A DNA stretch of 24,999 nt from NCBI GenBank assembly GCA_032718475.1, contig JAUCBJ010008347.1:1-24999 (forward strand), written 5' to 3'. Made by a program: the position numbers and the translations under genes. This document shows, one piece after another, positions 10,933 through 21,979 of the stretch; within the stretch, counting starts at the first letter, position 1; every line of letters starts with the position of its first letter. Origin of the DNA: Nemertoderma westbladi (lineage: Eukaryota; Xenacoelomorpha; Nemertodermatida; Nemertodermatidae). Below the pieces are notes generated by a model. It saw only the letters and a list, made by a program, of their open reading frames with translations, was not told the origin of the DNA and searched no databases.

Positions 10933-11394
10933 AGTTAAGACAGTCCTGCATGTACAACCAGTAATAGTTAAGAAAGTTCTGCATGTACAACCAGTAATAG
11001 TTAAGACAGTCCTGCATGTACAACCTGTAATAGTTAAGACAGTCCTGCATGTACAACCAGTAATAGTTAAGACAGTCCTGCATGTACAACCAGTAATAGT
11101 TAAGAAAGTTCTGCATGTACAACCAGTAATAGTTAAGACAGTCCTGCATGTACAACCAGTAATAGTTAAGACAGTCCTGCATGTACAACCAGTAATAGTT
11201 AAGAAAGTTCTGCATGTACAACCAGTAATAGTTAAGACAGTCCGGCAGGTACAACCAGTAATAGTTAAGACAGTCCTACATGTACAACCAGTAATAGTTA
11301 AGACAGTCCTACATGTACAACCAGTAATAGTTAAGACAGTCCGGCATGTACAACCAGTAATAGTTTCGACAGTCCTGCATGTACAACCAGTAAT
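10933..11394. repeat. 14-unit (462-bp) expansion in the second copy of HOR A
   Basis: At the position matching 3251 the second copy departs from the first and rejoins exactly 462 bp later. The inserted units are nearly all TTAAGAC type with CCAGTAA ends. A variant with TTAAGAAAGTTCTGC recurs in and just before the insert at 10901, 10967, 11099 and 11198, so spacing is 2, 4 and 3 units. The insert also has GGCAGGTAC at about 11244, not seen elsewhere in the array. It appears to have grown by stepwise local duplication of a few neighbouring units. Confidence 0.85.
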
Positions 11395-11767
11395 AGTTTC
11401 GACAGTCCTGGATGTAAAATCTGTAATAGTTTCGATAGTCCTGCATGTACAACCTGTAATAGTTAAGACAGTCCTGCATGTACAACCTGTAATAGTTAAG
11501 ACAGTCCTGCGTGTACAACCAGTAATAGTTAAGACAGTCCTGCATGTACAACCATTAATAGTTAAGAAAGTCCTGGATGTACAACCTGTAATAGTTTTGA
11601 CAGTCCTGCATGTACAGCCTGTAATACAGTAGTTTCGACAGTCCTGCATGTACAGCCTGTAATAGTTTCGACAGTCCTGCATGTACAACCTGTAATAGTT
11701 TCGACAGTCCTGCATGTACAACCTGTAATAGTTAAGCCAGTCCTGCATGTACAACCAGTAATAGTTA

Positions 11768-11899
11768 AGAAAGTCCTGCATGTACAACCAGTAATAGTTT
11801 CGACAGTCCTGGATGTACAATCTGTAATAGTTTCGATAGTCCTGCATGTACAACCTGTAATAGTTAAGACAGTCCTGCATGTACAACCAGTCATAGTTA
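11768..11899. repeat. 4-unit (132-bp) expansion in the second copy of HOR A
   Basis: Around 11768 the second copy carries four units absent at the matching place in the first copy (about 3624), and the offset between copies rises from 8,144 to 8,276. The added units end in a singular CCAGTCATAG at about 11886-11895, where all neighbours have CCAGTAATAG. The edges are approximate because flanking units are nearly identical. Confidence 0.75.
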
Positions 11900-13686
11900 A
11901 GACAGTCCTGCATGTACAACCAGTAATAGTTAAGAAAGTTCTGCATGTACAACCAGTAATAGTTTCGACAGTCCTGGATGTAAAATCTGTAATAGTTTCG
12001 ATAGTCCTGCATGTACAACCTGTAATAGTTAAGACAGTCCTGCATGTACAACCTGTAATAGTTAAGACAGTCCTGCGTGTACAACCAGTAATAGTTAAGA
12101 CAGTCCTGCATGTACAACCATTAATAGTTAAGAAAGTCCTGCATGTACAACCAGTAATAGTTTCGACAGTCCTGGATGTACAATCTGTAATAGTTTCGAT
12201 AGTCCTGCATGTACAGCCTGTAATAGTTAAGACAGTCCTACATGTACAATCTGTAATAGTTAAGACAGTCCTGCATGTACAACCAGTAATAGTTAAGAAA
12301 GTCCTGCATGTACAACCAGTAATAGTTTCGACAGTCCTGGATGTACAATCTGTAATAGTTTCGGTAGTCCTGCATGTACAACCTGTAATAGTTTCGACAG
12401 TCCGGCATGTACAACCTGTAATAGTTTCGACAGTCCTGGATGTACAATCTGTAATAGTTTCGACAGTCCTGCATGTACAACCAGTAATAGTTAAGACAGT
12501 CCTGGATGTACAGCCTGTAATAGTTTCGACAGTCCTGCATGTACAACCTGTAATAGTTTCGACAGTCCTGCATGTACAACCTGTAATAGTTTCGACAGTC
12601 CTGCATGTACAACCTGTAATAGTTTCGACAGTCCTGCATGTACAACCTGTAATAGTTAAGACAGTCCTGCATGTACAACCAGTAATAGTTTCGACAGTCC
12701 GGCATGTACAACCAGTAATAGTTAAGAAAGTCCTGCATGTACAACCAGTAATAGTTTCGACAGTCCTGGATGTACAACCAGTAATAGTTTCGACAGTCCT
12801 GCATGTACAACCAGTAATAGTTAAGAAAGTCCTGCATGTACAACCAGTAATAGTTTCGACAGTCCTGGATGTACAATCTGTAATAGTTTCGATAGTCCTG
12901 CATGTACAGCCTGTAATAGTTTCGACAGTCCTGCATGTACAACCTGTAATAGTTAAGACAGTCCTGCATGTACAACCAGTAATAGTTAAGAAAGTCCTGC
13001 ATGTACAACCAGTAATAGTTTCGACAGTCCTGGATGTACAATCAGTAATAGTTTCGACAGTCCTGCATGTACAACCAGTAATAGTTAAGAAAGTCCTGCA
13101 TGTACAACCAGTAATAATTTCGACAGTCCTGGATGTACAATCTGTAATAGTTTCGATAGTCCTGCATGTACAGCCTGTAATAGTTTCGAAAGTCCTGCAT
13201 GTACAACCTGTAATAGTTTCGACAGTCCTGCATGTACAGCCTGTAATAGTTTCGACAGTCCTGCATGTTCAGCCTGTAATAGTTTCGACAGTCCTGCATG
13301 TACAACCTGTAATAGTTTCGACAGTCCTGCATGTACAACCTGTATCAGTTAAGACAGTCCTGCATGTACAACCAGTAATAGTTAAGAAAGTCCTGCATGT
13401 ACAACCAGTAATAGTTTCGACAGTCCTGGATGTACAATCTGTAATAGTTTCGATAGTCCTGCATGTACAACCTGTAATAGTTTCGACAGTCCGGCATGTA
13501 CAACCTGTAATAGTTTCGACAGTCTTGCATGTACAGCCTGTAATAGTTTCGACAGTCCTGCATGTACAACTTGTAATAGTTTAGACAGTCCTGCATGTAC
13601 AACCTGTAATAGTTTAGACAGTCCTGCATGTACAACCAGTAATAGTTTCGACAGTCCGGCATGTACAACCTGTAATAGTTTAGACA

Positions 13687-15379
13687 GTCATGCATGTACA
13701 GCCTGTAATAGTTTCGACAGTCCTGCATGTACAACTTGTAATAGTTTAGACAGTCCTGCATGTACAATCTGTAATAGTTTCGACAGTCCTGCATGTACAA
13801 CCAGTAATAGTTTAGACAGTCCTGCATGTACAACCTGTAGTAGTTTAGACAGTCATGCATGTACAACCAGTAATAGTTTCGACAGTCCGGCATGTACAAC
13901 CTGTAATAGTTTAGACAGTCATGCATGTACAGCCTGTAATAGTTTCGACAGTCCTGCATGTACAACTTGTAATAGTTTAGACAGTCCTGCATGTACAACC
14001 TGTAGTAGTTTAGACAGTCATGCATGTACAACCAGTAATAGTTTCGACAGTCCGGCATGTACAACCTGTAATAGTTTAGACAGTCATGCATGTACAGCCT
14101 GTAATAGTTTCGACAGTCCTGCATGTACAACTTGTAATAGTTTAGACAGTCCTGCATGTACAACCAGTAATAGTTTAGACAGTCATGCATGTACAGCCTG
14201 TAATAGTTTCGACAGTCCTGCATGTACAACTTGTAATAGTTTAGACAGTCCTGCATGTACAATCTGCAATAGTTAAGACAATCCTGGATGTACAACCAGT
14301 AATAGTTTCGACAGTCCGGCATGTACAACCTGTAATAGTTTAGACAGTCATGCATGTACAGCCTGTAATAGTTTCGACAGTCCTGCATGTACAACTTGTA
14401 ATAGTTTAGACAGTCCTGCATGTACAATCTGCAATAGTTAAGACAATCCTGGATGTACAACCTGTAATAGTTTAGACAGTCCTGCATGTACAACCAGTAA
14501 TAGTTTCGACAGTCCGGCATGTACAACCTGTAATAGTTTAGACAGTCATGCATGTACAGCCTGTAATAGTTTCGACAGTCCTGCATGTACAACTTGTAAT
14601 AGTTTAGACAGTCCTGCATGTACAATCTGTAATAGTTTCGACAGTCCTGCATGTACAACCAGTAATAGTTTCGACAGTCCTGCATGTACAACCAGTAATA
14701 GTTTAGACAGTCCTACATGTACAACCAGTAATAGTTTCGACAGTCCTGCATGTACAACTTGTAATAGTTTAGACAGTCCTGCATGTACAACCTGTAATAG
14801 TTTAGACAGTCCTGCATGTACAACCAGTAATAGTTTCGACAGTCCGGCATGTACAACCTGTAATAGTTTAGACAGTCATGCATGTACAGCCTGTAATAGT
14901 TTCGACAGTCCTGCATGTACAACTTGTAATAGTTTAGACAGTCCTGCATGTACAATCTGTAATAGTTTCGACAGTCCTGCATGTACAATCTGTAATAGTT
15001 TCGACAGTCCTGCATGTACAATCTGTAATAGTTTCGACAGTCCTGCATGTACAATCTGTAATAGTTTCGACAGTCCTGCATGTACAATCTGTAATAGTTT
15101 CGACAGTCCTACATGTACAACCAGTAATAGTTTCGACAGTCCGGCATGTACAATCTGTAATAGTTTCGACAGTCCTACATGTACAACCAGTAATAGTTTC
15201 GACAGTCCTGCATGTACAATCTGTAATAGTTTCGACAGTCCTGCATGTACAATCTGTAATAGTTTCGACAGTCCTGCATGTACAATCTGTAATAGTTTCT
15301 ACAGTCCTACATGTACAACCAGTAATAGTTTCGACAGTCCGGCATGTACAACCTGTAATAGTTTAGACAGTCATGCATG
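13687..15379. repeat. Enlarged GTCATGCATG block in the second copy of HOR A (+15 units)
   Basis: GTCATGCATG units are found at 13687, 13852, 13918, 14017, 14083, 14182, 14347, 14545, 14875 and 15370: ten sites against seven in the first copy. Spacings of 165, 66, 99, 66, 99, 165, 198, 330 and 495 bp show shuffled and partly duplicated sub-repeats. A variant with ATCTGCAATAGTTAAGACAA, absent from the first copy, occurs twice, near 14262 and 14430. The offset to copy 1 rises from 8,276 to 8,771 across the block. Confidence 0.83.
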
Positions 15380-16599
15380 TACAGCCTGTAATAGTTTCGA
15401 CAGTCCTGCATGTACAACTTGTAATAGTTTAGACAGTCCTGCATGTACAATCTGTAATAGTTTCGACAGTCCTGCATGTACAACCTGTAATAGTTTCGAC
15501 AGTCCTACATGAACAACCTGTAATAGTTTCGACAGTCCTGCATGTACAATCTGTAATAGTTTCGACAGTCCTGCATGTACAACCTGTAATAGTTTCGACA
15601 GTCCTACATGTACAACCTGTAATAGTTTCGACAGTCCTGCATGTACAATCTGTAATAGTTTCGACAGTCCTGCATGTACAACCTGTAATAGTTTCGACAG
15701 TCCTGCATGTACAACCTGTAATAGTTTCGATAGTCCGGCATGTACAACCTGTAGTAGTTTCGACAGTCCTGCATGTACAACCAGTAATAGTTTCGACAGT
15801 CCTGCATGTAGAACCTGTAATAGTTTAGACAGTCCTGCATGTACAACCAGTAATAGTTTCGACAATCCTGCATGTACGACCAGTAATAGTTTCGACAGTC
15901 CTACATGTACAATCTGTAATAGTTTCGACAGTCCTGCATGTACAACTTGTAATAGTTTAGACAGTCCTGCATGTACAATCTGTAATAGTTTCGACAGTCC
16001 TGCATGTACAACCTGTAATAGTTTCGACAGTCCGGCATGTACAACCTGTAATAGTTTCGACAGTCCTGCATGTACAACTTGTAATAGTTTAGACAGTCCT
16101 GCATGTACAACCTGTAATAGTTTCGACAGTCCTGCATGTACAACCTGTAATAGTTTCGACAGTCCTGCATGTACAACTTGTAATAGTTTAGACAGTCCTG
16201 CATGTACAACCTGTAATAGTTTCGACAGTCCTGCATGTACAACTTGTAATAGTTTAGACAGTCCTGCATGTACAATCTGTAATAGTTTCGACAGTCCGGC
16301 ATGTACAACCTGTAATAGTTTCGATAGTCCGGCATGTACAACCAGTAATAGTTAAGACAGTCCTGGATGTACAACCTGTAATAGTTTCGATAGTCCGGCA
16401 TGTACAACCTGTAGTAGTTTCGACAGTCCTGCATGTACAATCTGTAATAGTTTCGACAGTCCGGCATGTACAACCTGTAATAGTTTCGATAGTCCGGCAT
16501 GTACAACCAGTAATAGTTTCGACAGTCCTGCATGTACAGCCTGTAATAGTTTCGACAGTCCTGGATGTACAACCAGTAATAGTTTAGACAGTCCTGCAT

Positions 16600-17910
16600 G
16601 TACGTACAACCTGTAATAGTTTCGACAGTCCTGCATGTACAGCTTGTAATAGTTTCGACAGTCCTACATGTACAACCTGTAACAGTTTCGACAGTCCGGC
16701 ATGTACAACCTGTAATAGTTTCGACAGTCCTACATGTACAACCTGTAATAGTTTCGACAGTCCTGCATGTACAATCTGTAATAGTTTCGACAGTCCGGCA
16801 TGTACAACCTGTAATAGTTTCGATAGTCCGGCATGTACAACCAGTAATAGTTTCGACAGTCCTGCATGTACAGCCTGTAATAGTTTCGACAGTCCTGGAT
16901 GTACAACCAGTAATAGTTTAGACAGTCCTGCATGTACGTACAACCTGTAATAGTTTCGACAGTCCTGCATGTACAGCTTGTAATAGTTTCGACAGTCCTA
17001 CATGTACAACCTGTAATAGTTTCGACAGTCCTGCATGTACAATCTGTAATAGTTTCGACAGTCCGGCATGTACAACCTGTAATAGTTTCGATAGTCCGGC
17101 ATGTACAACCAGTAATAGTTTCGACAGTCCTGCATGTACAGCCTGCAATAGTTTCGACAGTCCGGCATGTACAACCTGTAATAGTTTAGACAGTCCTGCA
17201 TGTACGTACAACCTGTAATAGTTTCGACAGTCCTGCATGTACAGCTTGTAATAGTTTCGACAGTCCTACATGTACAACCTGTAATAGTTTCGACAGTCCG
17301 GCATGTACAACCTGTAATAGTTTCGACAGTCCTGCATGTACAACCTGTAATAGTTTCGACAGTCCGGCATGTACAACCAGTAATAGTTAAGACAGTCCTG
17401 CATGTACAACCAGTAATAGTTAAGACAGTCCTGGATGTACAACCAGTAATAGTTAAGACAGTCCTGCATGTACAACCAGTAATAGTTTCGACAGTCCTGC
17501 ATGTACAACCTGTAATAGTTTCGACAGTCCGGCATGTACAACCTGTAATAGTTTCGACAGTCCTGCATGTACAACCTGTAATAGTTTCGACAGTCCGGCA
17601 TGTACAACCAGTAATAGTTAAGACAGTCCTGGATGTACAACCAGTAATAGTTAAGACAGTCCTGCATGTACAACCTGTAATAGTTTCGACAGTCCTACAT
17701 GTACAATCTGTAATAGTTTCGACAGTCCTACATGTACAACCTGTAATAGTTTCGAAAGTCCTGCATGTACAACCTGTAATAGTTTAGACAGTCCTGCATG
17801 TACGTACAACCTGTAATAGTTTCGACAGTCCTGCATGTACAGCCTGTAATAGTTTCGACAGTCCTGGATGTACAACCAGTAATAGTTTAGACAGTCCTGC
17901 ATGTACGTAC
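16600..17910. repeat. GTACGTAC cassette block in the second copy of HOR A
   Basis: Markers lie at 16600, 16934, 17202, 17800 and 17903. The first four sit 8,771 bp from the four in the first copy. The fifth, 103 bp (3 units + 4) after the fourth, is extra and coincides with the left end of HOR B, so the cassette gained a short duplication here before the 1,857-bp repeat was amplified. Confidence 0.87.
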
Positions 17911-19669
17911 AACCTGTAATAGTTTCGACAGTCCCGCATGTACAGCTTGTAATAGTTTCGACAGTCCTACATGTACAACCTGTAATAGTTTCGACAGTCC
18001 GGCATGTACAACCAGTAATAGTTAAGACAGTCCTGCATGTACAACCAGTAATAGTTAAGACAGTCCTGGATGTACAACCAGTAATAGTTAAGACAGTCCT
18101 GCATGTACAACCAGTAATAGTTTCGACAGTCCTGCATGTACAACCTGTAATAGTTTAGACAGTCCTGGATGTACAACCAGTAATAGTTTCGACAGTCCTG
18201 CATGTACAACCTGTAGTAGTTTCGACAGTCCGGCATGTACAACCAGTAATAGTTAAGACAGTCCTGCATGTACAACCAGTAATAGTTTCGACAGTCCTGC
18301 ATGTACAACCTGTAGTAGTTTCGACAGTCCGGCATGTACAACCAGTAATAGTTTCGACAGTCCTGCATGTACAACCAGTAATAGTTTCGACAGTCCTGCA
18401 TGTACAACCAGTAATAGTTTCGACAGTCCTGCATGTACAACCTGTAATAGTTTCGACAGTCCGGCATGTACAACCAGTAATAGTTAAGACAGTCCTGCAT
18501 GTACAACCAGTAATAGTTTCGACAGTCCTGGATGTAAAACCTGTAATAGTTTCGACAGTCCTGCATGTACAACCTGTAATAGTTTAGACAGTCCTGCATG
18601 TACAACCAGTAATAGTTTCGACAGTCCTGCATGTACAACCAGTAATAGTTTCGACAGTCCTACATGTACAATCTGTAATAGTTTCGACAGTCCTGCATGT
18701 ACAACTTGTAATAGTTTAGACAGTCCTGCATGTACAATCTGTAATAGTTTCGACAGTCCTGCATGTACAACTTGTAATAGTTTAGACAGTCCTGCATGTA
18801 CAACCTGTAATAGTTTCGACAGTCCTGCATGTACAAATTGTAATAGTTTAGACAGTCCTGCATGTACAACCTGTAATAGTTTCGACAGTCCTGCATGTAC
18901 AACTTGTAATAGTTTAGACAGTCCTGCATGTACAATCTGTAATAGTTTCGACAGTCCGGCATGTACAACCTGTAATAGTTTAGACAGTACAGTCCTGGAT
19001 GTACAACCAGTAATAGTTAAGACAGTCCGGCATGTACAACCTGTAATAGTTAAGACAGTCCTGAATGTACAACCAGTAATAGTTAAGACAGTCCTGCATG
19101 TACAACCTGTAGTAGTTTCGACAGTCCTGCATGTACAACCTGTAATAGTTTCGACAGTCCGGCATGTACAACCAGTAATAGTTAAGACAGTCCTGCATGT
19201 ACAACCAGTAATAGTTAAGACAGTCCTGGATGTACAACCAGTAATAGTTTCGACAGTCCTGCATGTACAACCTGTAATAGTTTCGACAGTCCTGCATGTA
19301 CAACCAGTAATAGTTTCGACAGTCCGGCATGTACAACCAGTAATAGTTAAGACAGTCCTGCATGTACAACCAGTAATAGTTAAGACAGTCCTGGATGTAC
19401 AATCTTTAATAGTTTCGACAGTCCTGCATGTACAACCTGTAATAGTTTCGACAGTCCTGCATGTACAACTTGTAATAGTTTAGACAGTCCTGCATGAACA
19501 ATCTGTAATAGTTTCGACAGTCCGGCATGTACAACCTGTAATAGTTTCGATAGTCCGGCATGTACAACCTGTAGTAGTTTCGACAGTCCTGCATGTACAA
19601 TCTGTAATAGTTTCGACAGTCCGGCATGTACAACCTGTAATAGTTTCGATAGTCCGGCATGTACAACCA
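17813..19669. repeat. Higher-order repeat B, first copy (1,857 bp)
   Basis: From 17813 the sequence repeats at an offset of exactly 1,857 bp (56 units + 9). The extra 9 bp are one GTACGTAC insertion (17903) and one 5-bp ACAGT duplication (near 18985). Its left part is derived from the end of HOR A: a stretch from about 17903 parallels about 9029 onward. I noticed two base differences from the second copy, AACCAG against AAGCAG (near 18177 and 20034) and CTGAATG against CTGGATG (near 19063 and 20920). Confidence 0.93.
18660..18990. repeat. Alternating two-unit (66-bp) sub-repeat ending in a 5-bp ACAGT duplication
   Basis: TTTCGAC units ending ACTTG alternate with TTTAGAC units ending AATCTG or AACCTG, giving a 66-bp period over about ten units. 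The same alternation occurs at 7141-7530, 15901-16290 and, as the HOR B duplicate, 20517-20847. The block ends in TAGACAGTACAGTCC, where ACAGT is duplicated; this mark appears only here and at the HOR B duplicate near 20842. Confidence 0.82.
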
Positions 19670-21526
19670 GTAATAGTTTCGACAGTCCTGCATGTACAGC
19701 CTGTAATAGTTTCGACAGTCCTGGATGTACAACCAGTAATAGTTTAGACAGTCCTGCATGTACGTACAACCTGTAATAGTTTCGACAGTCCCGCATGTAC
19801 AGCTTGTAATAGTTTCGACAGTCCTACATGTACAACCTGTAATAGTTTCGACAGTCCGGCATGTACAACCAGTAATAGTTAAGACAGTCCTGCATGTACA
19901 ACCAGTAATAGTTAAGACAGTCCTGGATGTACAACCAGTAATAGTTAAGACAGTCCTGCATGTACAACCAGTAATAGTTTCGACAGTCCTGCATGTACAA
20001 CCTGTAATAGTTTAGACAGTCCTGGATGTACAAGCAGTAATAGTTTCGACAGTCCTGCATGTACAACCTGTAGTAGTTTCGACAGTCCGGCATGTACAAC
20101 CAGTAATAGTTAAGACAGTCCTGCATGTACAACCAGTAATAGTTTCGACAGTCCTGCATGTACAACCTGTAGTAGTTTCGACAGTCCGGCATGTACAACC
20201 AGTAATAGTTTCGACAGTCCTGCATGTACAACCAGTAATAGTTTCGACAGTCCTGCATGTACAACCAGTAATAGTTTCGACAGTCCTGCATGTACAACCT
20301 GTAATAGTTTCGACAGTCCGGCATGTACAACCAGTAATAGTTAAGACAGTCCTGCATGTACAACCAGTAATAGTTTCGACAGTCCTGGATGTAAAACCTG
20401 TAATAGTTTCGACAGTCCTGCATGTACAACCTGTAATAGTTTAGACAGTCCTGCATGTACAACCAGTAATAGTTTCGACAGTCCTGCATGTACAACCAGT
20501 AATAGTTTCGACAGTCCTACATGTACAATCTGTAATAGTTTCGACAGTCCTGCATGTACAACTTGTAATAGTTTAGACAGTCCTGCATGTACAATCTGTA
20601 ATAGTTTCGACAGTCCTGCATGTACAACTTGTAATAGTTTAGACAGTCCTGCATGTACAACCTGTAATAGTTTCGACAGTCCTGCATGTACAAATTGTAA
20701 TAGTTTAGACAGTCCTGCATGTACAACCTGTAATAGTTTCGACAGTCCTGCATGTACAACTTGTAATAGTTTAGACAGTCCTGCATGTACAATCTGTAAT
20801 AGTTTCGACAGTCCGGCATGTACAACCTGTAATAGTTTAGACAGTACAGTCCTGGATGTACAACCAGTAATAGTTAAGACAGTCCGGCATGTACAACCTG
20901 TAATAGTTAAGACAGTCCTGGATGTACAACCAGTAATAGTTAAGACAGTCCTGCATGTACAACCTGTAGTAGTTTCGACAGTCCTGCATGTACAACCTGT
21001 AATAGTTTCGACAGTCCGGCATGTACAACCAGTAATAGTTAAGACAGTCCTGCATGTACAACCAGTAATAGTTAAGACAGTCCTGGATGTACAACCAGTA
21101 ATAGTTTCGACAGTCCTGCATGTACAACCTGTAATAGTTTCGACAGTCCTGCATGTACAACCAGTAATAGTTTCGACAGTCCGGCATGTACAACCAGTAA
21201 TAGTTAAGACAGTCCTGCATGTACAACCAGTAATAGTTAAGACAGTCCTGGATGTACAATCTTTAATAGTTTCGACAGTCCTGCATGTACAACCTGTAAT
21301 AGTTTCGACAGTCCTGCATGTACAACTTGTAATAGTTTAGACAGTCCTGCATGAACAATCTGTAATAGTTTCGACAGTCCGGCATGTACAACCTGTAATA
21401 GTTTCGATAGTCCGGCATGTACAACCTGTAGTAGTTTCGACAGTCCTGCATGTACAATCTGTAATAGTTTCGACAGTCCGGCATGTACAACCTGTAATAG
21501 TTTCGATAGTCCGGCATGTACAACCA
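19670..21526. repeat. Higher-order repeat B, second copy (1,857 bp)
   Basis: It is a near-perfect duplicate of the preceding 1,857 bp, carrying the same GTACGTAC (19760), the same 5-bp insertion (about 20842), the same CTGCATGAACAATC variant and the same ATCTTTAATAG unit. With about two differences per 1.86 kb it is the least diverged long duplication in the window, so it is either very recent or an assembly duplication. Confidence 0.93.
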
Positions 21527-21727
21527 GTAATAGTTTCGACAGTCCTGCATGTACAGCCTGTAATAGTTTCGACAGTCCTGGATGTACAACCAGTAATAGT
21601 TTAGACAGTCCTGCATGTACGTACAACCTGTAATAGTTTCGACAGTCCCGCATGTACAGCTTGTAATAGTTTCGACAGTCCTACATGTACAACCTGTAAT
21701 AGTTTCGACAGTCCGGCATGTACAACC
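21527..21727. repeat. Higher-order repeat B, truncated third copy
   Basis: The 1,857-bp pattern starts a third time, including GTACGTAC at 21617 and the private CCCGCATG variant. It leaves the pattern at 21728, where AACCT replaces AACCA. From there to about 21936 it follows the cassette seen at 7938-8148 and 16709-16919 instead. The switch lies inside an ordinary unit, consistent with exchange or conversion between cassettes. Confidence 0.85.
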
Positions 21728-21979
21728 TGTAATAGTTTCGACAGTCCTACATGTACAACCTGTAATAGTTTCGACAGTCCTGCATGTACAATCTGTAATA
21801 GTTTCGACAGTCCGGCATGTACAACCTGTAATAGTTTCGATAGTCCGGCATGTACAACCAGTAATAGTTTCGACAGTCCTGCATGTACAGCCTGTAATAG
21901 TTTCGACAGTCCTGGATGTACAACCAGTAATAGTTTCGACAGACCTGCATGTACAACCAGTAATAGTTAAGACAGTCCT

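Larger units (their letters stand above)
9440..18312. repeat. Higher-order repeat A, second copy (expanded)
   Basis: It follows the first copy unit by unit but is longer by 35 units plus one 4-bp insertion (8,841 against 7,682 bp with matched boundaries). Gains are +14 units at 10933-11394, +4 near 11768-11899, +15 between about 13.5 and 14.9 kb, and a net +2 with an extra GTACGTAC near 17.8 kb. Point differences from copy 1 are few, for example TAGTTTCG near 13505 against TAGATTCG near 5229, GTAGAACC near 15809 against GTACAACC, and GCATG near 17465 against GTATG near 8694. Matching to copy 1 is lost at 18313. Confidence 0.88.
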
